NCBI GenBank assembly: GCA_027596075.1
Contig: JADGJC010000128.1
Span: 1-64,000 of the forward strand
From: Rhizophlyctis rosea
Taxonomy: Eukaryota; Chytridiomycota; Chytridiomycetes; Rhizophlyctidales; Rhizophlyctidaceae
Direction of reading: 5' to 3'
DNA: 64,000 nucleotides
Both the position numbers and the translations under genes were made by a program. The notes under the pieces were generated by a model. That model saw only the letters and a list, made by a program, of their open reading frames with translations. It was not told the DNA's origin and did no database searches. Below, in pieces: positions 21,846 through 32,563 of the stretch; within the stretch, counting starts at the first letter, position 1, and each line of letters opens with the position of its first letter.

Positions 21846-22523
21846 GGGTTGAATCCCCACCAGCATTTTCAAAATGCGCAGGTACGCACATGTCTCTACG
21901 TCCCTCGCTTTCAACAAGCTAACATACTCCATCCATCCATCCATCCAGTGTCACACCTCTTTCAAGACACAAAGTCCCATGCGTCGTCGAAATGGGCAGA
22001 CAACCAAGGGCTGAACGCCCCACAAGCATGTTGATCATGCGAGGTGGGTATCCGAAAATGCGTTCCTTCTTTTTCATCCTCACTTGTGCCTAACCTGCCA
22101 TCCATCCATCAAGGGTTTGTCTACGGATACCATCGGCGTCTACAAGACAGGGCAGAGTCCCTAGCGGCACATTCGCGCCATACAAGGTATGCACTTTGGT
22201 CGTAAGGTCCCGCCATTCAAGATCAATAACCTTCTCCTCTCGTCTTACTATCAGGGCTCCTAACGCCGAGGCCCGCTTCTACCATGGGGTTGAGTCCCCC
22301 ACTGGCCCGGAAACCACACAAGGTACGTGCATCTCGCCACAAACAAGTCGTCAACTCGCTCTAACTTCAAGTACAGGCCAACACCGCCTACGAGGTCTTG
22401 CTGGTTTCTCCCCACAGGTGTAAACTTTGCCTCCCCCTTCAGCAGGTACCCCACAGAGTCCCTCGAGGCATATAGGAACGCCACAAGAACGGCAAGACCC
22501 AACATGGGGGGTTTACTCCCCCC
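21846..22523 (+). repeat. Diverged short hairpin elements (two of them double hairpins)
   Basis: Four GC-rich hairpins lie within about 680 bases: 21846-21858 (GGG-TTGAAT-CCCC), 22009-22022 (GGGC-TGAAC-GCCCC), 22286-22299 (GGGG-TTGAGT-CCCC) and 22506-22523 (six G, TTTACT, six C). The first two are followed at once by a second hairpin with a 5-nt loop: GCATT/AATGC at 21863-21877 and GCATG/CATGC at 22027-22041. The last base pair of that stem is T-A in one copy and G-C in the other, a compensatory change. Both copies are trailed by CCAT repeats (about 21930 and 22095). The text between copies is punctuated by GT...AG-like borders, so diverged exons are an alternative reading. Confidence 0.6.
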
Positions 22524-22625
22524 AAAAAAAAATTATAAAGAACTCATCTTGCGTCGCATCTGAGGGTTTCCAACCTCGCGGCAGCGGTTGTTGTCGCGGG
22601 GAAGGGTTTCAAGCGATGTTCGCCA

Positions 22626-22699
22626 CCTCTCGTAGCTTAAGGTAGAGCGACCACCCTTTCTGGGGGTGGTAGACGCTGGTTCAAATCCAGTCGAGGGGT
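22626..22699 (+). tRNA. tRNA-like sequence, possible tRNA-Arg (TCT) with a 7-bp anticodon stem
   Basis: A full cloverleaf can be drawn. The acceptor pairs CCTCTCG (22626-22632) with CGAGGGG (22692-22698). The D arm is GCTT/GAGC with GG in the loop. The T arm is GCTGG/CCAGT around TTCAAAT, which also matches a B box. The anticodon arm is odd: ACCACCC (22650-22656) pairs perfectly with GGGTGGT (22664-22670), a 7-bp stem around the loop TTTCTGG. The central triplet is TCT and T33 is in place. The discriminator is T. No T run of four or more follows closely. It may be a degenerate nuclear tRNA, a mitochondrial-type tRNA copied into the nucleus, or another structured RNA. Confidence 0.45.
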
Positions 22700-22984
22700 A
22701 TTCTGAGTCTTCTGACTGGCACATGTCCGGATTGTATAATAATGATGCCGTTGAGGCCAATGAGTGTAACAGGAATGGTGCGATTGTCCTGCGAATCATG
22801 ATTATTTTTCATTCTTTTGTGCCAATGATTGTCGTCTATGTGAACACCTCCAATTCTTTGTGGCAATGCGTGAAGTGTGTGTGGACGTCTTGTTGCCTGC
22901 TGTCGGCAGCATCTCCTGCTCTCAATAAAATACATAAAATCCACATCCATTGCTATTGAACAGCGCAAACGCACACTTCCAGCA
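22700..22984. other. Intergenic, nothing seen
   Basis: This is the short region between the tRNA-like sequence and the 3' end of the large minus-strand gene. Confidence 0.5.
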
Positions 22985-25900
22985 TTATTTACAGAAATTC
23001 AAGTAAACCCCCCACCATGCAGTGCACAAGCTTCCCCATAATCCCTTTAATCCCCCTCCCGCCTCCGCCTCCCCCCCCCCCCGCCCCCCCCCCGGAACCG
23101 GCGCACCCGCCAGCCCGGCGTGCGCCACCGGGAGTGCCCCCCCCGGCCGCCCCCGCCCCCTCACCTCCTTAACCTCCACAAAACTCAACCGCTGCTGCCT
23201 CAACCTCCTCCCCGTCGACACAGTGGCACTCGTCCGCGGCGGCGTCGCAACGACCTCCGTCACAGGCTTCCTCCCCGATGACGACGCCGACGACGGCACA
23301 GAACTCTTCCCCGCACTCCTGGGTCGACGCTGTACGCTCAACGGTTTGCGCGTCGTCTTCCCGCTTCGGGTCGTAGTGTCCGGTTTGGGAACGTCCCGCA
23401 TGCTAGGAGTAACTGGTATCGATACATCCATCGCCATATGTTTGCCCGCATGAGGAGGTGACGGAAAAGGTTGGCTATTCACCGTCACCATTCCACCATC
23501 CCCACCATCACCATCCGAATCCCCATCATCATAAAGCCCACTCAACGTCAACGACGGCGGCGCAGGAGCTTCCACATTCTTCCCCTTCACCCTCCCCTGA
23601 TCGCCATGCCCTCCCTTCCCGCCACCCTGCTCAACCTGCTTAACACCAGAATGCACCCCAACCGCACTCCCACCCCTCCTACGATCCAAAACAGCCCTTG
23701 AGAAATCCGACAATAAAAGCGCTACCTCATCCACCCGTTCCTCTTCCCTCTTGACCTCCGCCGACCGCCACGGTACGGATCCCAACCGCTGTTCAACTTC
23801 CGGCGCATCATCCACAACAATCGTAGATGTCTCTCTATCCGGTTTCTGATCCCGCACCGGCAACTTGCGTTTTGGTCGTGGCTGGACGGGTGACGGGATG
23901 GGAGGCATTTGTATTGTCGTGGGAGTGGGCATTGGCATTGGATGTGATGCCGCGGATCGTGAGGTGGATTCGGAAGAGACGGGTGGCGCAAGGATGGAAG
24001 GAGCAGGAAGGACCTGATGAGGACCTGCTAGCGACAGTTGCGGGATTTGATGCAAAAGAGACAGGGGAACGAGGACGTATTGGTCCATCTGTTTCAGCGG
24101 TAAGGGTTGCGGGACAGGCGGTACGTTCTCAACCTTTTTGTCGCCGTGAGAATGTGCGGGTTGCTTCACCGAGTCCAGAAGTGTCAAGTCTACTCGTTGG
24201 TTGCCTGTTTCAGTCTTCTCCTCTTCGATCGCTACCCTCGTCCTCTTCGCTCCAACATCCGTCCCCTCTGGCGCCTCCGAACTGATGTCACCAACGCTAT
24301 CTAGTTGCTCCAGATACCATTTTCGTTTCCGCCCTGCGGAATCTGAGGTGACTACACCTGGCTGCTGGTCGAACATTATGTGAGATATCGTTGTATCGAG
24401 TGCACGGGTCTCTCCATTGATGTTCCCGGTTCCCAAACTGCCCAAAACGTTCAGTCCCATGACCTCTGTGGGGCTCTCCGTGGTTCCTAGAATGTCGCTC
24501 AGAGGACCGTAGTCGCTGGCGTCCGCTACAGGCAGACTCTTTGCATTATTTGCAGCAACTCCCAATCGCGTCTTCCCATTCTCCCCTGGATCTCTCCCCG
24601 ACTCGTTCGCCACCTGGGGACCAAACCTCGTCATCCGAATCTCGCTCCACTCCTCTCCTTCCTTATACACTCCAAACCGCCCCACATTCTGTTTCGAAGT
24701 ACTCGACCTGGGCACCGGTACGCTTGTCCTCCTTTCCTTCTTCACAACATCCTTGACCGCCTTCACAATTTTGGCAGGCCGGGTCGACGTGATGACAATG
24801 TTCTTATCCCCATCCTGATATGTCGCTCCCTTCTTGGAATCAAAGGAAACATTCACTTCACCAATAGACCATAGATCGTCCCAAGTCGCTTTGATGAGCG
24901 GGATGGGATGGTAGTCGAACACTTCTTGTGCATGTTTGCGGAAGGCCGTGGAGTATTTTCGAATGCCCTGTAAAATAATGCTTGTGTGAGGTACTGTTGA
25001 GCTGCATGGAAGAAGGTGCCCGTATCTTACAGCTTTGAGCATCTCCCTCTCGGCTTCCACCAGGGGCTTGAAGGGCAACAAATACCATCTCTGCAGGATA
25101 TATCAGAACAAAGGTTCCTGCGAGGCTAGTAATATTGCAGTATGAATTCACCTTGATCGGATTATCTCCAGTCGCCCTCGTACACGTATTTCGCTGCCTG
25201 ATTTTGAGTTGCGAAACGGTCCTTGCCGGCAAAAAATGTGCTCGTATAGATTTCATATCAGTCGATCCATGCGCGTTCAGCCCCAATGCCAACAATTCAT
25301 CCTCCTGTTTTGAAAACTCCGGCTTTGTCGAATTGTGGTATTTCACTGAAAAGACATCCGCGATGTGAGAAGCAAATCCAAAATCAAGATCAATCAGGGA
25401 TGACAACCGCATACCAGGAACAATATGCAGCTCCGTCGCCTCATCAACGTCTCCAACTGCTCCTACCATATCCCTCAAACACTGAGGAAGCGAGATCGGC
25501 TTCATCGCGTTTAATTCCGAGTTCGCTCTTTTTGACAAGAATTTCCCGATTTCGTAGTCGCCTCCCCCCTTCATTTTCTCCACGTATCTCATCTTCGAAA
25601 TCTTCGTGTGGTGCTTTGCGTACTCGCTAGCAAACTGCTTGATTTCTTCGTTGCACTTGTGAGGAGCCAGAAGATCGGAAAGGCGAGAGAGTGCAGCATG
25701 ATTAAACAAGGACCCCCGTGGATTGGATATGCTTTGTTTCTGGGCAGATTGTTTGTGGGTTTCCAGAGTTTCCTTGATAGTGATGACATGTGTAAATACA
25801 GAACGCAATATATGTAAAACCATGAAAGAGAAGCGTACCAGCTGTCTCTTCCAATGATCTGCTTCTGGGGATTTGCTTCCGTGAATGACTTTTTGAACCC

Positions 25901-28243
25901 CATATGCCTGAACAACAAGCTGCATGTTGCTATTCATCTGTTTCCGCAATCGTTCAAGCTGGTCAATGCTGAAGCCATTTCTGCGCGTAGACGAGCATTT
26001 GTCAAGCCAATACATATACCAGAAGGATGAACTATAAATGCATTTACTCACTGAGCATTCGAATACCACGCTGGCACATTGCTGGGCTGAACCAGCGAAA
26101 TGATGTTCTCCGACTCCGAAGATTCACCCAATTCTTTGAACAAGGAATCGATTTCGTGCCCTAACCATTCAAAATTGGCTCAAAACGGAGTTACAAAAAT
26201 TATCAACACGTATCAGTACTAACTGGGTAACGACTGGTTCACAGCGACCTCCGCCCCTGACTCCTCATCGACCCTCGACGCACTTTCTGAAGTTGACTCC
26301 CTCTTCCGCGGTTTGCGAACTCGCTTGGGTTTAGCCGGCACCGCGAAAACTCCTTCATCTCCCGAACTGGGCTGAGGTATTGAATCCAGATCCAGTGCGC
26401 TTGCCGATGTGTAGAATTGCGGAGGCAATGCTGATGGATCAGCACTATCCAGCGTCAATGGAGAGTCAACATGCGCCATTGCACGGACGGGACTCGACAG
26501 GAGCCATGACATGTCGTCCACATCGGTGGTGCCGAGCACGTCGGAGAAATCGATGTCGACACCAGTAATAGGAATGTCGACTTCGCTGGACATGTAGTTG
26601 AAGTAGCTGTTCCCCGCGTCTGTTCCCAGGTCCGATTCCCCCAATAGAGATCCTTCTGCACCAAGGTTGCTTTTCCCGAAATGAGTTTGCGACCCCAATA
26701 GTCCGGTGAAATCTTGATTCGACAAGGCACCAAAGCAATTGTCTTGTGCTACGGCTACTACAGCATATCACCATCATTAAGCGTTTGCGCATTTTACTGT
26801 ATGCAATCCTTTGGTCACCATACCTTTTCTGCCAGCACCAAGTCCAAGGATCTCCTCCAAGCTGTCATCATGCAAGGACAAATTTGACATATCACCGGGA
26901 TGGGCAACTTGAGCAGTTTGATCAGTCGTCACATATGTCGCTGTCCCATTCACTACGCCGTATGAGAGCGAGTTGGAGAACTCCGTGCTTGCATCCAAAA
27001 GCGAGGGGGTATCCAAAGTCATTGTTGTGTACCAACCCAAATCCCCTACATTGGATTTTTGACGTGAGTCCACCCCGTCAAGCAAATTTCGACCAAGATC
27101 GCCCGTCATGTCCATCACTGATCCCATGTTTATGGAATGTGAAGCGCGTTGTTGGGAAGTCGCAGGGAGTGACGAATAGGGAGTGATTTTGCTGCCGGAC
27201 TGCGCAGTCGCACTTCCGAAAGATTGGTCTTTTTGCTGGGCGAAATCGGGGCTGAATTCTGGGACCTGCGACTCTGTGAGTGCGTTCTGTACTCTCGCCT
27301 CCCGACGGCCCTGAGGGGTTTCCGAACTGATGGATTGTGTTGGTGTGGATTCCGACGGACGAGCTGCTGTGTTTGGCATGTCTGAATTGGTTGCCGTGGA
27401 AGAACGTCTTCTCCGATAGTTGCGTTTTGCCGCCTTCGGTTTGGTCTTCTCCGGCACAATGGACCAAGAGTCAGCTGAAGAGTCACCAATGCTGCAAGTG
27501 GATTGGCGTCTGATGGTATGGTACTGTTGTGGTCGGTCAGGCAATTGTTGAGGATAAGGTAAGGGCGGTGACTGTGTGGAAGGTCCAGAGGTTTGGAAGA
27601 GATTCTGTGCGGGTACAGTTGTTTTGAGAGGTTCCGACTGCCGAGAACGTGAAAAGCGAGATTGAGGGTTGTTCAAACGAGGGGATAATGATTGTGCGGC
27701 TGAAGTTGATTGTGAGGTGCTGTTGGAGCGTTGATGTCTGGAATGCTGAACTGGTGATGGCGAGCGGCCTGATGGCGTGTTCTGAACTGGCGACGATAAA
27801 ACTGGAGCCTGAGACCCAGAAAGGTTCTCTTTCTCGACAGGTGACTGAGAGTCACACACAGGTGGTTTGGAAAGCACGTGAGATGCGGGTCGTCGCTTCG
27901 CACTGCCGCTGGAGGGTTGGGAGAGGCGACGAGACGCTGGACTAAGCGGAGTGCTCAACTTGCGAATTCGGTGGTGTTCGATGATTTTTTGGTGAGTGTT
28001 CAAGCCGTTATTGTGCAGCGTATCAAACCGGCCAGCACATTCGGTCGGACTCTTGCCTGTAGCCGCCGATACCAGTTGCCATCTGCGTTCGTATTGTGCA
28101 GCCTTCTCCAATAGGATGATGTCTTCGAGTTGTGACCAGCTCTTCGTGAGTTGTTTTGCGGGTAGCTTTGGTGGCTTCTTATTACGTGTTGAAGAAACAG
28201 CTTCGGGTGAAGGTTCAATAGGTTCCTCGTTCTCAGAAGGCAT
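22985..28243 (-). CDS. GON4-like chromatin protein with two Myb/SANT-type domains, 1622 aa
   Basis: Seven exons (28243-26824, 26757-26224, 26160-26052, 25980-25839, 25772-25152, 25090-25031, 24967-22985) sum to 4869 nt, 1623 codons, with every phase consistent. Residues ~33-76 form a Myb/SANT-like unit (SWSQLEDIILLEKAAQYERRW...). A long Ser/Pro/Gln-rich segment follows. The helix LERLRKQMNSNMQLVVQAYG resembles the GON4L/YY1AP1 region. A second SANT-like domain at ~887-942 (EFSKQEDELLALGLNAHGS ... LKIRQRNTCTRATGDNPIK) is the GON4-type signature. RWYLLPFKPLVEAEREMLKA and a long disordered tail complete it. GON4-like proteins act as nuclear co-repressors in animals; a similar role here is inferred. 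The extreme C-terminus is translated from a C-homopolymer tract and is unreliable. Confidence 0.82.
23069..23094. repeat. C-homopolymer tract in coding sequence
   Basis: Two long runs of C are separated by one G, within the final exon of the GON4-like gene (Gly-rich on the minus strand). Such tracts are prone to length error, and one missing base would change the last ~45 residues of the protein. Confidence 0.8.
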
Positions 28244-29244
28244 TGCAGGTTGACTGTGGCAGGAAGAGTCATGAGGACGGACATGGGAGAAATGGTTTCA
28301 GTCAAAGTAATATGACGCCACCTGCGAAACACCGGGACAGAGCAACCGGCAAAGCAACCTCAACAGTCTGACGTCGAACAATGGGCAGTCCTATCTAGGT
28401 CCAGGATATTCCGCAGATATGACTTGGTGTGATATTGCAGCAATAGGTCAGTTCTTTCTGCTTGGCAGGAGGATGGAAGGAATAATGGGAGAGGGAGGTT
28501 GGATTGAGGTCCGAAGGCCTTCCTTGAGAGTGGTCCAACAAACAATTCCCATAATCCATTTGCCTATTTTGGGGATAACGCGCATTCCCCATTCAAGACA
28601 ATTGGTCCGATAGGGTTGGACTATGTGATTGAGGACATGATTGCAAAGCCGATTTATTGCTGTGGCTTGGCCACCAAAACCTCCCTTTACCAGGCTGTAA
28701 TATGCTACTTATGCTTTCTTGTAAGTATTCACTATATTCGATCATGCACATATAGCCTTCACTGAATAAAGACATGCATCCGCTGCTCAATCGCCCAAAT
28801 AGTATGTCATTCGTTTTGTTGATATACAGCACGATATCGTGGGCGGATAGTCAAAACCGCGAATTGCTGGGAATGTCAAGTATGTCAGGGAGGCAAGATC
28901 GAATGCAATCAAAAGATACCCCCAACAGTCATGAATACATGTTAACCAATGCTTGAAAAACTGCCCTATATATTCAGGTCACGTCAATCGGGAAAGGGAA
29001 CATCGGCTGTTGTTGACAGCCACCCACAACAAATTTGAACTTTGGGATACTGTTTACAACTTGTATTACAATGACTGCACCATATAACAAAGTATACATC
29101 ATAGCTATTTACAACCATCTTACAAATGCTACGCATGAGACACGACAAGTCTTCTTTCGACAATCGGCGCCCGCGCCGGCCGTCCGAAGATACATAAAGC
29201 ATAGAGTAACAATTTGCTCAAGAATCTAGCTACAACTGTACGGT
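28244..29244. other. Intergenic, no gene supported
   Basis: About 1 kb lies between the GON4-like start and the 3' end of the transporter, both on the minus strand. Only short frames are present. It presumably holds the GON4-like promoter and the transporter's 3' flank. Confidence 0.5.
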
Positions 29245-31217
29245 TTACACATCAATGTTCGAAACCGAAGGCTTCGCTTGCAAAGACGCCTTCCTGGGGT
29301 TAGGAGCCTCGAAGATCTCCTCCAACTCCTCAAGGGTGAAGCCCTTGGTTTCCACCAGGAAGAAGTACATCAAGATCGCCTCAATCAAGTCCCATGCGAT
29401 GTAGATGATGTAGAATTTCCAGCCGAGGGCGTCGATACCCTTCGGGATGACGTACTGGTTGAAAGCAAGGGCAGCTTGCACGATGACACCGCTGAGACCC
29501 ATTCCCTTCGCTCTGGTGGTGGTGTCAAGGCATTCAACGGGGTAGAGTGCTTGCATGGGCGTCCAGCTGTATACAGTGCAGCAAGAAGGTCAGTACTTGT
29601 AGAAAGTGCAAGATCATGCCATCTCAATTGACTTACGCAATGGCGTTGGTGACTTGGAAAAGGAACGGAGCAGCAACGGCGACGTTGGCCCAGTCGGAAT
29701 TGAACGGTGCAGTAGCCTCTTCGCCTTCACGGTCTACAATGATTCAAAGAAAATATTAGCATATGCCATAGTCAGAGAACGCACAGCATCCTTATCAACT
29801 TACGAGCACCAGAAAGTTTGGTCGCAGTTGACAACAACGCCAACCAAACCGCAAACAACGCCGTCCCAGGAATGATCAAAGACCGCCGACCCAACTTATT
29901 CACAACCCAAGCCCCAAACAAAGCAGCCAAGAACTGCACGACAGACTGCAGCGCATTAAACAACTGCTTCTTCTTATCGTCAGACCATCCCGCAGCTTCC
30001 AGCACCGTAGCATTATAGTAACTGAACATATTGCTCCCGCTCATCTGCCCAAAGAAGGAGATGAAGAACACCATGAACATTCGGTAGCGGGCACCAGGAG
30101 TGGAGAAGAGACCGCGGTAATCCCAGAAACGCTTGTCGGAGCCGTCGGTGTTGATACCCGCAGTCATTTCTTGGATTTCAAGAGCGACAACTTGAGAGTT
30201 TTCGTTACCGTCGGCATGGAGGTCGACGAGGATTTTGCGTGCTTGTTCGGTTTTGCCGTTGCCGATTAGCCAGCGAGCGGATTCTGGCATGATGGCGGCG
30301 CCGATTAGGACGAGGATGGCGGGGATGAGTTGGATGTAGTACTATTTGCATATTGAAGATGGAAATGGCAAACAATTCCGCGGTTAGTGGCGAGAATCTC
30401 CAGATCCTTGACATTAGGTGAGTGTCCTTACCGGAAGACGCCAAGCTGCATCGCTATCGTGCTGATTGATCGTTGCGTAGACAACCCATGTGACGAAAAT
30501 GTTGCCGACGAACCAGAACGTGTTGTAGATACCACCGATGAGACCACGGTAAGCGGGATGGGCCATCTCAATGACCCAAGCGGGAGCAGCGGAAGCAACG
30601 ATTTGGACGCCGAAACCGCAGAGGAAACGACCAGTGCCGAAGACTGCCATGCTCGCTGTGTTGTGATAGGGAGAAAGCCGAGTTAGTCATATAACCCAAG
30701 GGAAGGAATGCATCCTTAGTACAAAGGAGAAGCGATTCGGGGCCACTTACGAGACGTAATCGTCGCACACATAATCGTCCCAATCACAACAATAACAGAC
30801 CCAATCGCCAAACCCGCTCGACGTCCCCACGTATCCGAAGCAGGACCCGAGACACAGAATCCAGACACCAGACCCCCGAAAGTGTACATGTTTGTAAGCA
30901 ACACCATCTGATCAGATGTCGACGAGAATCCCCAGAAGTTGGTGAACTGCGGTTGGTAGTAGATGGAACCGAAGAGGGAGCCGTCGAAGCCGTTCATTGC
31001 GGAGCCTGTGGGGTGGCGGAGTAATGATGAGTCAATGGAAGATGGTTGATGATGGAGGGTGAGGAATGAAAATTTTACCCCAGAAACAGAGGAAGGAGAA
31101 GAGGTACATCTTCTTCATGCCGGGACCCCATGGGTTGGGTTTTTCTTGTTCGAGGACGGCATCGATGGCTTGTGGTTCGATGTAGTCCTTTTTGTGTACT
31201 ACTTCTCCGTCGGACAT
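29245..31217 (-). CDS. MFS sugar transporter (fungal hexose/lactose-permease type), 524 aa
   Basis: This is a 12-helix major facilitator of the sugar porter family, moving mono- or disaccharides across the plasma membrane with protons. Six exons (31217-31079, 31005-30751, 30655-30432, 30341-29804, 29733-29637, 29566-29245) sum to 1575 nt, 525 codons. Signatures seen: AMNGFDGSLFGSIYYQPQF in the first helix; GPASDTWGRRAG in the loop after helix 2; GRFLCGFGVQ; PESARWLIGNGK before the central loop; the repeat motif VVNKLGRRSLII; and VETKGFTLEELEEIFE after the last helix, where many relatives have PETKG. The soluble N-terminus and the length are normal for fungal sugar porters of the lactose-permease group. 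The exact sugar cannot be told. A 1.3-kb divergent region separates it from Cdc7. Confidence 0.93.
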
Positions 31218-32563
31218 GGTTGGTGGTGATGCGGTTGAGGTGTGGTGACGTTCGAATTTGATGCTGGTGAGAGAAGGTCCTTAGGGAGGTCCTTTGCCGC
31301 GAGGATGTGGTCTGGAGAGACTTTGGAATGGGTGGTGGAAATCGCTATTTATAGCTCAGAGATTGAGCTTCAAGAAAGATATCACAGGCATCCGTTTCGT
31401 GGACCGGCTGGAGGAAGGTGATGGTCAAAGAATGTGCCTCTGGCGTGTTGTCTTTCACGTCCTTCCGCACTCTCTCCACACCTATCGGATGAGCCTTCAT
31501 TTGCTACACCCAAACGGACGCAGTGAGGCTTGCGCACACAGCTTGCGCATTCTCCATGTGTTGTCCACGTCCGAAAAGTCCCCGAGCATTTTTGGGAAAG
31601 GCAATCCGCCTTCCTTATTTGGTTTGACATTGCGCTGCGGACGCATTAATGAACTGTGCTCTTGCTTTCCATAGGCAGAAAAGCCTGAAGCCGTCGAGGT
31701 TTGCTAGTTTAATGTCCACGGAAGTGTGACATAGTAGAATCAAAAGCTTGCATTATCCGGACTCCAGAATCTTTTCTGCCCCATATCTCCAGGACTTGCC
31801 GTCAATACCGTTTTTACGCGCTTAGGGTAGCTTTCCGAAAGTGGTGACCGTTACCATTTCATGCTTGGCTGAGAGTCATAGCTGTTTGCGATAATGAGTC
31901 AATACTCATCAGCCGCAGGTCATCCCTTGACGATGTGCCTCACGCGTGCCAGAAGCTTGCGGGTCCACGTCTTTAACTTGTGGACGAGGTCGAGGGTGGA
32001 GATGGAAAACGCGTCGGTCGATGTAACCTTGCGAGTGTGGTAAGCAGAAGGTGAAGATGTCCACGAAGTTCGCGGGTGAAGGGACGTCAATCAGCGAACA
32101 ATCACATGGGGAACCCTCCTTGTGGGCGTGTTGGGGCGAGTCGCGTTTGGGGTTTGGGCGTACTACGGTTCATTCAGCGCCCAAGCATCCAGTACACGAA
32201 AGATGACCGTGTTGCATAACACAATGTGAAGCAGGCTTTGAGAGAGGCGTGTATCGTGGGCGGAGATGTCTAGTGCGAATGTAAAAATGAAGGAATTGTA
32301 AGGAGTGCATTGCAGAGGCCATAAAGTGTACAGCACGCTTACCAGCAAGCTTGGTCAGCAACTATTGTCCAGGGTCCCGGACCACATGACACTTCCACTC
32401 TTTCTTGTTCACCACTTCGAGTTTCTTCTTTCCCCAGCTTCCAAAGTCATCCTTCATGTAACTTCCAAAGTCATCCTTCATGTAACAAACTGCCACAACA
32501 AAACTTTTATACAACACAGTCTATCGGGTCTCTCACTGCGGCACTACTTTCCTTCTGCCCGAG
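31218..32563. promoter_or_regulatory. 1.3-kb divergent region between transporter and Cdc7
   Basis: No gene is supported. Both promoters must lie here. It is long compared with other divergent spacers in the window, which may reflect nutrient control of the transporter (inference). It includes a 24-bp tandem repeat near the Cdc7 end. Confidence 0.45.
32438..32485 (+). repeat. 24-bp direct tandem repeat, two copies
   Basis: The unit CTTCCAAAGTCATCCTTCATGTAA-like (24 bases; begins CTTCCAAAG and ends TTCATGTAA) occurs at 32438-32461 and again at 32462-32485 with no differences. It lies 79 bases before the Cdc7 start codon, in the likely promoter or 5' UTR. Confidence 0.9.

Noticed and set aside
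21846..21858. GGG-TTGAAT-CCCC as a T arm of a tRNA
   Set aside because: It resembles a T arm, but no acceptor, D or anticodon arm can be paired around it.
21928..21955. CCAT tetranucleotide run as a telomere- or CRISPR-like repeat
   Set aside because: Only a short simple repeat; no unique spacers or telomeric unit.
22196..22563. Overlapping plus-strand frames among the hairpins, read as exons with GT...AG borders
   Set aside because: Several frames could be spliced together, but no single joining gave a recognisable or consistent protein; kept only as an alternative explanation of the repeats.
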